A stretch of 64,000 bases of DNA from Sulfitobacter sp. OXR-159 (GTDB lineage Bacteria; Pseudomonadota; Alphaproteobacteria; Rhodobacterales; Rhodobacteraceae): contig NZ_CP139707.1 in assembly GCF_034377145.1 (NCBI RefSeq), forward strand, positions 1,559,001-1,623,000, in the 5' to 3' direction. A model generated the notes under the pieces. The model had not been told where the DNA came from, did not search any database, and saw nothing but the letters and a program-made list of their open reading frames with translations. This document shows positions 1 through 9,653 of this stretch, piece after piece. The position numbers and the translations under genes are program-made. Numbering within the stretch: the first letter of the stretch is position 1; each line of letters opens with the position of its first letter.

Positions 1-589
1 GATGCAAGAAGGCAAGCTGCGCCGCGATCTCTATTACCGCCTGTCGGGGGCAACCCTCGAAGTGCCTGCGCTGCGGGACCGGGTGGAGGACATCCCGCTT
101 TTGGCCGATCACTTCTTGGCCCGTGCCAACCCCGGGCCTGCGTCAGCGCGCAAACTCTCGGACAAGGCTGCGCAAATCCTGCTGAAGTTCCCTTGGCCCG
201 GCAATGTGCGCCAATTGGAACATGCCATGCGGCAACTTGCACTGGCCAGCCAAGCGGCCGAGATCACGGCGAGCGAGGCCGAGCAGTTGCTGGGCGCACA
301 AAGTGGTCCGGCGCCGATGCAGACCGAGGCCGATACCGAACGGCTGGGTGCCTCGGTCGAGCGGCACTTGCAACGGTATTTCGATCTGCACGGCTCCATG
401 CTGCCGCCTCCGGGTCTTTACGCGCGGATCCTGCGCGAAGTTGAACTGCCGATGATCGAAATCGCGCTTGCCGCGACGGCAGGGAACCAAGCTAAATGTG
501 CCGCTTTGCTGGGAATTAACCGAAATACTTTGCGTAAGAAGATCACCGACCTCGATATTGAGGTGACACGGGGCCGCAAGATGATGTAA
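1..589 (+). CDS. ntrC: Nitrogen regulation response regulator NtrC, C-terminal part (5' end outside window)
   Basis: This is the 3' end of a sigma54-type activator, about 195 residues. The visible part begins late in the AAA+ domain ([10 protein letters not shown], then [12 protein letters not shown] and [10 protein letters not shown], a typical sensor-II region). It ends in a Fis-type helix-turn-helix ([15 protein letters not shown]). The receiver domain and the Walker and GAFTGA regions lie outside the window. NtrC is the phosphorylated output of the NtrB/NtrC nitrogen-limitation system. The assignment rests on the domain pattern plus ntrY-ntrX directly downstream, the usual alphaproteobacterial order. 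A 95-bp gap with a small GCCAC/GTGGC hairpin separates it from ntrY. Confidence 0.9.
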   Translation, partial: MQEGKLRRDLYYRLSGATLEVPALRDRVEDIPLLADHFLARANPGPASARKLSDKAAQILLKFPWPGNVRQLEHAMRQLALASQAAEITASEAEQLLGAQSGPAPMQTEADTERLGASVERHLQRYFDLHGSMLPPPGLYARILREVELPMIEIALAATAGNQAKCAALLGINRNTLRKKITDLDIEVTRGRKMM

Positions 590-684
590 AAGAGCCACAT
601 AACAGTGGCCATCGGGGTACTCTCCCGTTCAGGACCACATAATATGGCGGTTGATGCAGCAATGCATCACAACATCGGTGAGGT

Positions 685-2940
685 ATGCGGGTGGCAACCC
701 GGTCACGCAGGTTCAAGCTCGAGCGGTTGGGGCGTCTCAGGCGAGTCAAGCGGCTGCGCAATTGGTCCACCTTTGGGCTGGTGGTGCTGGGGCCGGTTTT
801 GGCGCTTGCGACCTATCTGGCACTCGGGCCTTTGGGGCAGGGGGCGGATACGCTCAACCTGCGGCTCATTCTGTTGTCCGATCTGGTCTATGTGCTGCTG
901 GTGGCGGCGCTGGTTCTTATCCAAGTCGGGCGGCTAATCTCGGCGCGCCGTGCCAAATCGGCGGGCTCTCGGTTGCACCTGCGGTTGACGGGCGTCTTTG
1001 CCCTGATGGCGCTGATCCCAACTGTCACAGTAGCGATTTTTGCAGGGCTCACGGTGAACGTGGGGCTCGAAGGCTGGTTCTCTGACCGGGTCAGCGGCGT
1101 GGTCGGCTCATCGCTCGCGGCGGCCGAGGCCTATGAGGCCGAGCAGCGCGAGGCCCTGATATCGGACGCGCAGACCCTTGCCCGCAGCATCGACAGCGCC
1201 CGCGCGCAGGGCATCAACCTAAGCGACAGTGAGCTTTTGGGCGAGGGCCAGCGGCAAATTCAGCGCGGCCTGCGCGAGGCGTTTCTGATCGACAGCACCG
1301 CGCAGATCAGGGCGCGGGGGGATCGGTCCTATCTCTTTGATTTCGAAGCACCCACCGAGGCGCAGCTTGAGACCGCCAGTGACGAGGGCCTTTTGGTCAT
1401 CGAGGACTGGCCCAACAATGAATTCCGCGCGCTGGTGCCGATGGATGCCTATGTCGATCGTTTCCTCTATGTCTCCCGCGCGGTGGATGGTGAGATTCTG
1501 GCCCTGCTGGATGAGACCAAAGAAACGGTGCGCCTGTACCAACAGCTTGAATCCGAACGCGGGCGGCTGCTGTTCGAATTTGCCCTTGTCTATCTGGGCT
1601 TTGCGGTGATCCTCATTCTGGCCGCCGTTTGGCTGGGCCTGTGGTTTGCCGAACGGCTTTCCGGCCCGGTTGGGCGCTTAACCGGCGCCGCGCAACAGGT
1701 GGGTGCGGGTGATCTGAACGTGCAGGTCCGCGAAGAAGAGGGCGATGACGAAATCGCCATGCTGGGGCGTTACTTCAACCAGATGACCCGGCAGCTGAAG
1801 GGCCAGCGCGAGACGCTGTTGGAAAATACCGATCAGATCGAGCGCCGTCGCCGGTTGTTCGATTCCGTGCTAAGCTCGGTGACCTCGGGCGTTGTGGGGC
1901 TGGACCCCGAGGGGCGCGTGACCTTCGTGAACCGCTCTGCCATGCGGCTGCTGGACTGGTCGGAAGATCAACAAAGCCTGCCGCTGACCCTTGCCGTGCC
2001 GGAGTTCGGCCCGCTGTTCGAGACGGTGAAGGCCGCGTCTGACGAAGTGGCGCAGGCGGAGATCAAAGTCTCGCGCCAAGGGGCGATGGAGAACCTCTTG
2101 GTGCGCATGGCGACCCGGCGGTCCAAGGATGGCGATCTTGAGGGCTATGTGGTGGCCTTTGACGATGTGACCGATCTAGTCTCGGCGCAGCGCATGGCTG
2201 CTTGGGGCGACGTGGCGCGGCGGATTGCCCATGAGATTAAGAACCCGCTGACGCCCATCCAGTTGAGTGCTGAGCGCATTCGTCGCAAGTTCGGCCCCAA
2301 GATGGCCGAGGGCGATGATGACGCGCTGGAGCAGATGACCGGGGTGATCATCCGCCAAACCGGCGACCTGCGGCGCATCGTCGACGAATTCTCGAAATTC
2401 GCGCGGATGCCAGAGCCGGAAACCAGCCGTCAGGACATCCGGCAGTTGCTGCGCGATGCCGTGTTGCTTCAGCAAAGCAGGCAGGAAGAGGTGGCGATCA
2501 AGCTTGACCTTCCCGCAGAGCCGGTCATGGCCAATATCGACGGCACGATGATTTCGCAGGCGCTGACCAACCTGATCAAGAACGCGGGCGAAGCCATTGA
2601 TAGCTTAAAGAAAGACGGCGCGCCCGAGGGGCATGTGCCGCAAATTCGCGTGGCGCTTACACCGGAAAACCGGCTCATGCGGCTGACCATCGCCGACAAT
2701 GGCATCGGCCTGCCCGAAGACCGCGCGCGGCTGTTCGAGCCCTATGTGACCACGCGCAGCGAGGGCACCGGGCTGGGCCTGCCTATCGTCAAAAAGATTA
2801 TCGAGGAACACGGCGGCAGCCTGACGCTCGAAACCGCGCCCGCATTCGACGGGCAAGACCATCACGGTGCCATGGCAGTCATTTCGCTGCCTTTGGCCAT
2901 CGACGCAACGACAGACCAAGGGGATAAGGCAGATGAGTGA
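685..2940 (+). CDS. ntrY: Nitrogen regulation sensor histidine kinase NtrY
   Basis: A 751-residue membrane sensor kinase. It has three predicted N-terminal membrane helices (about residues 30-47, 62-80 and 100-120), a periplasmic stretch, and a fourth helix at about 296-320. HAMP, PAS (about 390-490), HisKA and HATPase domains follow. The phospho-accepting histidine is H516 in RIAHEIKNPL, and the ATP-binding lid contains GTGLGLPIVKK. NtrY phosphorylates NtrX and is implicated in nitrogen, redox and envelope responses in alphaproteobacteria. The coding end overlaps the ntrX start by 8 bases, so the two are translationally coupled. The ATG at 685 follows TCGGTGAGGT, an acceptable ribosome binding site. 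Confidence 0.93.
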   Translation: MRVATRSRRFKLERLGRLRRVKRLRNWSTFGLVVLGPVLALATYLALGPLGQGADTLNLRLILLSDLVYVLLVAALVLIQVGRLISARRAKSAGSRLHLRLTGVFALMALIPTVTVAIFAGLTVNVGLEGWFSDRVSGVVGSSLAAAEAYEAEQREALISDAQTLARSIDSARAQGINLSDSELLGEGQRQIQRGLREAFLIDSTAQIRARGDRSYLFDFEAPTEAQLETASDEGLLVIEDWPNNEFRALVPMDAYVDRFLYVSRAVDGEILALLDETKETVRLYQQLESERGRLLFEFALVYLGFAVILILAAVWLGLWFAERLSGPVGRLTGAAQQVGAGDLNVQVREEEGDDEIAMLGRYFNQMTRQLKGQRETLLENTDQIERRRRLFDSVLSSVTSGVVGLDPEGRVTFVNRSAMRLLDWSEDQQSLPLTLAVPEFGPLFETVKAASDEVAQAEIKVSRQGAMENLLVRMATRRSKDGDLEGYVVAFDDVTDLVSAQRMAAWGDVARRIAHEIKNPLTPIQLSAERIRRKFGPKMAEGDDDALEQMTGVIIRQTGDLRRIVDEFSKFARMPEPETSRQDIRQLLRDAVLLQQSRQEEVAIKLDLPAEPVMANIDGTMISQALTNLIKNAGEAIDSLKKDGAPEGHVPQIRVALTPENRLMRLTIADNGIGLPEDRARLFEPYVTTRSEGTGLGLPIVKKIIEEHGGSLTLETAPAFDGQDHHGAMAVISLPLAIDATTDQGDKADE

Positions 2941-4345
2941 CATTCTGATTGTAGACGACGAACGCGACATCCGTGAGTTGATCTCGGACATCCTTGAGGA
3001 TGAAGGCTTTGCCACGCGCTTGGCCAGCAATTCTGATGAGACGATGGCCGAGATCAACACCGAGGCGCCCGCGCTGATCATCCTCGACATCTGGTTGAAA
3101 GACAGCCGGATGGACGGGATCGATATTCTAAAGACCGTCAAACGGGACAATCCCGATGTGCCGGTGGTGATTATCTCGGGCCACGGCAATATCGAGATTG
3201 CCGTGGCGGCGATCAAGCAAGGGGCTTACGATTTCATTGAAAAGCCCTTTAACATCGATCAATTGCTGGTGGTGATCCGCCGCGCAATGGAAACCTCGCG
3301 CCTGCGCCGGGAGAACCAGAACCTCAAGCGCCGCGATGTGGCGACTTCGGAGATGATTGGCACCTCCGCACCCTATCGCGCCTTGCTGGGCCAGCTTGAC
3401 AAGGTGACCAAATCCAATGGCCGCGTGATGCTGACCGGCCCCGCGGGGTCGGGCAAGGAAGTGGCGGCGCGCTATATCCACGCCCATTCCGCCCGCGCCT
3501 CGGCGCCCTTTGTCACCGTCAACTGCGCCGGGGTGGCGCCTGATCGGATGGAAGAGGTGCTCTTTGGCCGGGAGACGCCGGACCGCGGGGTCGAGCCGGG
3601 GCTGCTGGAGCAGGCCCACGGCGGGGTGATCTACTTTGATGAGGTCGCAGACATGCCGCTTGGCACCCAGTCCAAAATCCTGCGGGTGCTGGTGGACCAA
3701 CAGTTCACCCGCGTCGGCGGGACCGACAAGGTGCGCGTCGATCTGCGGGTGATTTCCTCAACGAACCGCGATCTGGATCAGGCGATCAAGGCAGATACCT
3801 TCCGGCAGGAACTCTATCACCGTCTGAACGTCGTGCCGATTGCCGTGCCATCCTTGGAAGAGCGGCGCGAGGATATTCCGCTGCTGGCCGAACATTTCAT
3901 CGCCGAGTTCAACACCTCCCAAGGTCTGCCGCAGCGTGCGTTGACCGAAGATGCCGTTGCTCTGATGCAGACGATGGTTTGGCCCGGCAATGTGCGTCAG
4001 CTCAAGAACCTTGTTGAACGGGTGCTGATCCTCGGCGATGGCACCGGCCCGATTGAGGCCCGTGAACTGCCCGGCGAAGAGGAAAACGGCGGCGATGAGG
4101 GGCGCGTGGTGCTGTCCGGTGCACTGGCAACGCTGCCGCTGCGCGAAGCGCGCGAGGCCTTTGAGCGGGAATACCTGCTGACACAGATCAACCGTTTTGG
4201 CGGCAACATCAGCCGCACCGCGAATTTCGTCGGCATGGAACGCAGCGCCTTGCACCGCAAGTTGAAATCGCTTGGCGTTGTGACCTCGGCCAAGGCAGGT
4301 GTGCGCGTGGCCCATGTGGACGAGGAAGTGGAGGCGACGGGCTAA
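2933..4345 (+). CDS. ntrX: Nitrogen assimilation response regulator NtrX
   Basis: A 470-residue response regulator paired with NtrY. The receiver domain is at residues 1-120 with phospho-acceptor D52 (ILDIWLKD). An AAA+ domain follows, with Walker A GPAGSGKE at about 169-176 and Walker B YFDEVADMP. The protein ends in a Fis-type helix-turn-helix (RTANFVGMERSALHRKLKSLG). The start chosen is the ATG at 2933 inside the ntrY end (MSDILIVDDE), because upstream in-frame residues do not look like a receiver domain. The segment where sigma54 activators carry the GAFTGA loop reads LFGRETPDRGVEPGLLEQ, so that contact loop is missing. NtrX therefore probably does not activate sigma54 polymerase in the classical way. 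Confidence 0.93.
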   Translation: MSDILIVDDERDIRELISDILEDEGFATRLASNSDETMAEINTEAPALIILDIWLKDSRMDGIDILKTVKRDNPDVPVVIISGHGNIEIAVAAIKQGAYDFIEKPFNIDQLLVVIRRAMETSRLRRENQNLKRRDVATSEMIGTSAPYRALLGQLDKVTKSNGRVMLTGPAGSGKEVAARYIHAHSARASAPFVTVNCAGVAPDRMEEVLFGRETPDRGVEPGLLEQAHGGVIYFDEVADMPLGTQSKILRVLVDQQFTRVGGTDKVRVDLRVISSTNRDLDQAIKADTFRQELYHRLNVVPIAVPSLEERREDIPLLAEHFIAEFNTSQGLPQRALTEDAVALMQTMVWPGNVRQLKNLVERVLILGDGTGPIEARELPGEEENGGDEGRVVLSGALATLPLREAREAFEREYLLTQINRFGGNISRTANFVGMERSALHRKLKSLGVVTSAKAGVRVAHVDEEVEATG

Positions 4346-4360
4346 GCCGCAAGGCTCAGG

Positions 4361-4383
4361 CGCGAGGGGTGGCACCCCTCGCG
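4361..4383. terminator. Hairpin between convergent ntrX and lipoprotein gene
   Basis: A perfect 10-bp inverted repeat (CGCGAGGGGT, loop GGC, ACCCCTCGCG) fills the 45-bp gap between two convergent genes. There is no T-tract on either side, so intrinsic termination is only inferred from position and stem strength. Confidence 0.45.
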
Positions 4384-4390
4384 ATCCCAG

Positions 4391-4885
4391 TTAGCCGCGC
4401 GTAACGATCTGGAAAGACCCGTTCTTGTTGCGGATCACGCAGGAATTGGAGTTCAGGGCCGGCAGCGTCGTGGTCGCGCGCGGTGGTGCGGCGCGGGCGA
4501 TATTGTTCGGGCAAGCGGGGATCGACACAGGGGCAAAGCCTTGATCGGCCATACATTGCCCCTCAACCCGGTTGCGCAGATCCTCGTTAGGATCAAATGT
4601 CACCAGTTCACCGGGGACATAAAAGCCGCCTGTGACCCTGCATTTATTGTCGGCATCACAGTGGCGCCGCTCGGGCACATAGCGCGGTGGTTCGCGGCGG
4701 ACTTGAGTAGAGATCGGCACATCGCGCAGTGCCTTAACTTCGCAGGCGGTGGTCGCGCGATTGACTTGCGCGACACTCGCGCCCGGTTTGTAATAGGTAT
4801 TCAGCGGCGCGCAGGCGGCAGCCCCCAAGGCGATAAGCGTTAGGGCAAAGGCGGCGCGAGAGGGGCGAAGCGATATCGGTTTCAT
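4391..4885 (-). CDS. Hypothetical secreted lipoprotein
   Basis: 164 residues with an N-terminal signal (MKPISLRPSR followed by a hydrophobic stretch ending ALGAAAC). The cysteine at about position 25 is a likely but weak lipobox, since the residue at -3 is Ala. The mature part has several cysteines (TACEV, RRHCDAD, KCRV, GQCMAD, IPACP, SCVIRN), suggesting disulfides in the periplasm. I do not recognise the family. The start is placed at ATG 4885; the longer open frame upstream runs antisense through trkA and lacks coding character. It is convergent with ntrX and divergent from trkA. Confidence 0.7.
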   Translation of the reverse strand: MKPISLRPSRAAFALTLIALGAAACAPLNTYYKPGASVAQVNRATTACEVKALRDVPISTQVRREPPRYVPERRHCDADNKCRVTGGFYVPGELVTFDPNEDLRNRVEGQCMADQGFAPVSIPACPNNIARAAPPRATTTLPALNSNSCVIRNKNGSFQIVTRG

Positions 4886-5011
4886 AGCGCCATCATGCCG
4901 CTGTTGCGGGGGAAAGACAATTGATTTGACCCTTGCCAACCCATCTGTCATGCCCTCTAACCGACCCAAGACAACCCTCACACGATCTTTGCTCAGGGTA
5001 AGGAAGCCTTC

Positions 5012-6388
5012 ATGAAAATCATCATTTGCGGCGCAGGGCAGGTGGGTTGGCAGATTGCCCGTCACCTCAGCGGAGAGCGCAACGATGTGACCGTGGTCGA
5101 TAGCAATGCCGAATTGATCCGCCGCGCCACCGATACGCTGGATGTGCAAGGCATCGCCGGATTCGCCAGCTACCCCGATGTGCTGGACCGTGCGGGCGCG
5201 CGGGACGCCGAGATGATCATCGCCGCGACCCACTCGGACGAGGTCAATATGGTGACCTGTCAGGTGGCGCATTCGGTCTTCGGCATCAACCGCAAGATCG
5301 CCCGTCTGCGCAGCCAGTCCTATCTTGACGCGATTTATTCTGACCTCTACCGCCGCGATCACATGCCGATCGACGTGGTGATCTCGCCTGAAAAAGAAGT
5401 CGCTACCGCAGCGCTCCAGCGCCTCAGTGCGCCAGCGGCTTTCGACACCGAGATTTTCATGGACGGGCAGGCGCAGCTTCTCGGGATTTCCATCGATAGC
5501 GATTGCCCTGTGGTGAACACGCCGCTGCGGCAGTTGACTGATCTCTTCTCGACCCTGCGTGCGGTCGTCGTGGGCGTGCGCCGCGATGGCACGCTGTTCG
5601 CGCCCGAGGCGAAGGATCAGCTTTTCGTCGGCGATGACTGCTATGTCTTTTCGCATCACGACGACATCGCCCGCACGATGGAGATTTTCGGCAAGCAGAC
5701 CACCAAGCAAGAGCGTGTTGTTCTTGTGGGGGGCGGCAATGTCGGCTTGACCGTGGCGCAGCACCTTGAGGCCGGACCGCTGCGCGTGCGCACTAAGATG
5801 ATCGAGAAAAACCGCAAATGCGCCGAACGTGCCGCCGAAGGGCTAGAGCGGACGATCGTGTTGAATGGCGACGGGCTTGATGCCGCGCTGCTGGCCGAGG
5901 CGGGCATCAGCCGCGCCGATGCGATGCTGGCGGTGACGGATGACGACAAAACCAACATGCTGTCATGCGTGCGTGCCAAGGCCGAGGGCTGCCCCTATGT
6001 CATTGCGCTGATCAACGACCCGACGCTGGTGCCGCTGATGACACACCTCGGCATCGACGCCTATATCAATCCGCGTGCCACGACCGTGAGTTCGATCCTG
6101 CGCCACATCCGGCATGGCCGGGTGCGGGCGGTCTATTCCATCGGCGATGCCGAGGCCGAGGTGATCGAGGCCGAAGTGCTATCGACATCGCCCCTCGCGG
6201 GCAAAAAAGTGTCGGAAATTGACTTCCCCGAAGGCGTGTTGATCGGCATGCTGCGCAAAGAAGGCAAGGTGATCCGCCCCATGGGCAGCACAAGGATCGA
6301 CGAAGGCGATGTTGTCGCCCTCTTCGCTCTGGCCGAGGATGTGCCGCGGGTTGAGCAGCTTTTGCAGGTCTCGATCGACTTTTTCTAA
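5012..6388 (+). CDS. trkA: Trk potassium uptake system peripheral subunit TrkA
   Basis: A 458-residue cytoplasmic nucleotide-binding regulator of the TrkH potassium channel. It has the standard duplicated layout: an N-terminal Rossmann RCK-N domain (IIICGAGQVGWQIARHL), an RCK-C domain, a second Rossmann fold (VVLVGGGNVGLTVAQHL), and a second RCK-C near the end (GKKVSEIDFPEGVLIGML). The length matches E. coli TrkA. The ATG at 5012 is preceded by AAGGAAG. trkH follows 16 bases downstream, so the two are almost certainly one operon. Confidence 0.95.
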   Translation: MKIIICGAGQVGWQIARHLSGERNDVTVVDSNAELIRRATDTLDVQGIAGFASYPDVLDRAGARDAEMIIAATHSDEVNMVTCQVAHSVFGINRKIARLRSQSYLDAIYSDLYRRDHMPIDVVISPEKEVATAALQRLSAPAAFDTEIFMDGQAQLLGISIDSDCPVVNTPLRQLTDLFSTLRAVVVGVRRDGTLFAPEAKDQLFVGDDCYVFSHHDDIARTMEIFGKQTTKQERVVLVGGGNVGLTVAQHLEAGPLRVRTKMIEKNRKCAERAAEGLERTIVLNGDGLDAALLAEAGISRADAMLAVTDDDKTNMLSCVRAKAEGCPYVIALINDPTLVPLMTHLGIDAYINPRATTVSSILRHIRHGRVRAVYSIGDAEAEVIEAEVLSTSPLAGKKVSEIDFPEGVLIGMLRKEGKVIRPMGSTRIDEGDVVALFALAEDVPRVEQLLQVSIDFF

Positions 6389-6404
6389 GCGCAGGAGCGC
6401 CTTT

Positions 6405-7955
6405 GTGACGCAAACGACCAGCATAGGGCCGACCGGCATCCGCCGGGAGATCGTGCAGCTGCCGCTGTTCTTGCAATTGTTCGGCGTCTCTGCCCTGTCG
6501 ATGATCCTGCCGTCGATCCACGGGCTGGTGATGAATGACCATCTGGCCAGCCGTGCCTTTCTCTATGCTGGCCTGCTGGGGCTTGTGGCCTTCACGCTTA
6601 TCGCCATCGCCCATGCCGGGCGCAAACCCTTGGACGGCGCGCTTGGGCCGCTCTTGTCGCTGCTGTCGGCCTTTGTGTTCCTGCCGGTCTTTTTCGCAGT
6701 GCCCTTCCTTGAGGCGCTGCCGACCACGCGGTTTATGAACGTCTATTTCGAGATGGTGAGCGCCCTGACCACCACCGGGGCCACGATGTTCAACCCCGAA
6801 CGGTTGAGCGACACCCTGCATCTGTGGCGCGCGCAGGTCGGTTGGATGGGCGGGCTGCTCATGTGGGTCACGGCCTCGGCCATTCTGGCCCCGCTGCATT
6901 TGGGCGGCTTTGAGGTGACGGCGCAGGCCGAACCGGGGCGGCCCGATGACCGTATCGGCGCCCGCATGGGCCGGATCACCCCGCGCCAACGGCTGCTGCG
7001 CACCACGCAGGCTTTGCTGCCGATCTATTTCGGGCTGACGCTGCTGCTTTGGCTCTTGCTGGTCATCGGTGGAGAGACGGGCTTGGTGGCGCTCTGTCAT
7101 GCCATGTCGGTGATGGCGACCTCGGGCATTTCGCCCATCGGTGGCGTGGCCGAAGCGCAGGTCGGCGTCACCGGCGAGGCGGTGATGATGCTGTTTATGC
7201 TCTTCGCCCTGTCGCGGCTGACCTTTTCCAAAGATACCGTGACCGCGACCCAAGGCGGGCTGATGACCGACCCAGAGTTCCGCATCGGTCTTTTGGTGGT
7301 GATCGGCGTGCCTTTGCTGCTCTTCGCACGCCACTGGATCGGCGCCTTTGAGGTTGAGGTCGAGGTTGACGGCACCCGCGCTTTGCACGCGCTTTGGGGC
7401 GGACTGTTTACCGTGCTGTCCTTCCTGTCGACGACCGGTTTCGTCTCTGAACATTGGGCCGAGGCGCAGAATTGGTCGGGGCTGCGCACGCCGGGGCTGG
7501 TGCTGATGGGACTTGCACTGATCGGCGGCGGGGTGGCCACCACGGCGGGCGGGGTCAAGCTTTTGCGGGTCTTCGCGCTCTATCAAAACGGGGTGCGGGA
7601 GATGGACAGACTGGTCTATCCCAATTCGGTCAGCGGCGCGGGGGCCGCCGGGCGTCGCTTGCAAAGCAACGGGGCCTTCATCGCGTGGATCTTCTTTATG
7701 CTCTTCGCGATGTCACTCGCCGGGGTGACCCTGCTGCTGACCCTGACTGGCGCGTCCTTTGATGCGGCGGTGGTCATGTCGGTGGCCACGCTCTCCACCA
7801 CCGGGCCGCTGATCGAACATGCCGCGGACAAACCGATCCATTTGATCGAACTGGGCGTGGCCGCGAAAATCATCCTCAGCGGAGCAATGGTGCTGGGTCG
7901 GCTGGAAACCTTGGCGATTATTGCGCTGATGACCCCGAATTTGTGGCGCGCTTGA
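6405..7955 (+). CDS. trkH: Trk potassium uptake channel protein TrkH
   Basis: A 516-residue polytopic membrane protein that forms the potassium-conducting path regulated by TrkA. Selectivity-filter-like turns are visible in the pore repeats: ALTTTGATMF, VMATSGISPIGG, SFLSTTGFVSE and TLSTTGPLIE. The start chosen is GTG at 6405 (VTQTTSIGPTG), 16 bases after the trkA stop, because an AGGAG lies at 6393-6397. An in-frame ATG at 6309 would require almost 80 bases of overlap with trkA and gives an uncharacteristic N-terminus. Confidence 0.93.
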   Translation: MTQTTSIGPTGIRREIVQLPLFLQLFGVSALSMILPSIHGLVMNDHLASRAFLYAGLLGLVAFTLIAIAHAGRKPLDGALGPLLSLLSAFVFLPVFFAVPFLEALPTTRFMNVYFEMVSALTTTGATMFNPERLSDTLHLWRAQVGWMGGLLMWVTASAILAPLHLGGFEVTAQAEPGRPDDRIGARMGRITPRQRLLRTTQALLPIYFGLTLLLWLLLVIGGETGLVALCHAMSVMATSGISPIGGVAEAQVGVTGEAVMMLFMLFALSRLTFSKDTVTATQGGLMTDPEFRIGLLVVIGVPLLLFARHWIGAFEVEVEVDGTRALHALWGGLFTVLSFLSTTGFVSEHWAEAQNWSGLRTPGLVLMGLALIGGGVATTAGGVKLLRVFALYQNGVREMDRLVYPNSVSGAGAAGRRLQSNGAFIAWIFFMLFAMSLAGVTLLLTLTGASFDAAVVMSVATLSTTGPLIEHAADKPIHLIELGVAAKIILSGAMVLGRLETLAIIALMTPNLWRA

Positions 7956-8085
7956 CACGTTTAGCGCTAGAACCGCCCTAGTCCGCTGATATTGGGGCTG
8001 GAAACTCACGCTTTCGCACTCCATACTTGAGGCAATGGGGGGGTCCGGTACGCGGACGCCAGCAAGAACAAAAGGCGAGACTACC

Positions 8086-8325
8086 ATGGCGTCAGACAGA
8101 CAGAACCTTCAGGATGCGTTCCTAAACCACGTTCGCAAGACCAAAGTACCGGTGACAATTTTCCTGATCAATGGCGTCAAATTGCAAGGCGTGATTACCT
8201 GGTTTGACAACTTCTGCGTTCTGCTGCGCCGCGACGGTCAATCGCAACTTGTCTACAAGCACGCGATTTCGACCATCATGCCAAGCCAGCCGATCAGCCT
8301 TTATGAGGGCGAAGACGCTTCTTGA
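8086..8325 (+). CDS. hfq: RNA chaperone Hfq
   Basis: A 79-residue Sm-like protein that forms hexamers and pairs small RNAs with target mRNAs. The Sm1 region ([21 protein letters not shown]) and Sm2 region ([10 protein letters not shown]) are intact. The C-terminal tail is short, as is usual in alphaproteobacteria. The start is ATG 8086, after AAAAGGCGAG. The 130-bp upstream gap carries a small hairpin (GTCCG, loop GTACG, CGGAC at 8043-8057) in the probable leader. The stop overlaps the start of hflX, the widely conserved hfq-hflX pairing. Confidence 0.97.
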
Positions 8326-9620
8326 GCCGTCCAGCATTTCAGATCGACAACAGCGATGGGCCCCGCGTAACGCGCGCTTGGGTGCTGCATCCTGATATCA
8401 AGACCGACAACGACCGGCGCGCGCCTGAGCCCGCGCTGGCCGAAGCTGTCGCCTTGGCCGAAGCGCTGCCAGAGTTGCAGGTCGTGGGCTCCGAAGTGGT
8501 GCCGTTGCGCACCGTCCATGCCGGTATGCTTTTCGGCAAGGGCAAGATCGACGAGCTTGAGCAGCGCATGAAGGCGGCGGAGGTTGACCTTGTGCTGGTC
8601 GATGGCCCCGTGACGCCCGTGCAGCAGCGCAACCTTGAGAAGGCTTGGGGCGTGAAACTGCTCGACCGCACCGGGCTGATTCTTGAGATTTTCAGCGACC
8701 GTGCGGCGACCCGCGAAGGGGTGCTGCAGGTCGAGATGGCCGCGCTGAACTATCAGCGCACGCGGCTTGTGCGCGCGTGGACCCACCTTGAGCGGCAGCG
8801 CGGCGGTTTGGGCTTTGTTGGTGGTCCGGGTGAGACACAGATCGAGGCGGACCGCCGCGCCATCGACGACCAGTTGGTGCGCCTGCGCCGCCAGTTGGAA
8901 AAGGTCGTGAAAACCCGCGCCTTGCACCGCGCCGCCCGTGCCAAAGTGCCGTTCCCGATCGTCGCGCTTGTGGGCTATACCAACGCCGGAAAATCCACGC
9001 TTTTCAACCGCCTGACCGGGGCCGAGGTCATGGCCAAAGACATGCTCTTTGCCACGCTCGACCCGACCATGCGCAGCCTTGTTCTGCCCGACGGGCCAGA
9101 GATCATTCTCAGCGACACGGTGGGGTTCATCAGCGATCTGCCGACCGAACTCGTCGCCGCCTTCCGCGCCACGCTCGAAGAGGTGCTTGCCGCCGATATC
9201 ATCTGTCACGTGCGCGATGTGTCCCATACCGAGACCGAAGAGCAGGCGCAGAACGTGCGCGATATTCTCGCCTCACTCGGCGTCCCAAAAGAGACCCGCA
9301 GTTTCGAGGTTTGGAACAAGCTGGACCTGCTCCCAGAAGACCGCGCCGACGCCATGCGTGCACGGGCGGCCCGCAACGACGATGTGCTGGCAATCTCGGC
9401 CATCACCGGAGAGGGGCTTGAGGCGTTTCAGGAAACCATTGCCGAAGCGCTGCAAGGCGCGGTGCGCGAGGCCGAATTGACCCTCGGCTTTGCCGAAGGC
9501 AAGAAGCGCGCGTGGCTGTTTGCGCAGGACGTGGTCGAAGGTGAGCGTCAGACCGAAGACGGGTTTGAGATCACCGTGCGCTGGTCCGCGCGCCAAGAGG
9601 CTGAATTCCAGCAGATTTGA
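8322..9620 (+). CDS. hflX: Ribosome-associated GTPase HflX
   Basis: 432 residues. The N-terminal HflX domain contains [13 protein letters not shown] and the glycine-rich linker [16 protein letters not shown]. The TRAFAC GTPase domain has G1 [10 protein letters not shown]3 [10 protein letters not shown] and G4 NKLD. HflX binds the 50S subunit and splits stalled or heat-damaged 70S ribosomes. The only sensible start is a TTG at 8322, overlapping the hfq TGA by three bases, which implies translational coupling and probably weak initiation. Confidence 0.94.
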
Positions 9621-9653
9621 TCGTTTGGGCGTAAGCTGGGTGGATCGGAAAGG

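Noticed and set aside
6066..7664. 532-codon open frame on the minus strand opposite trkA/trkH
   Set aside because: Antisense to trkH, with low-complexity Arg/Gln/His/Pro-rich content typical of GC-rich shadow frames.
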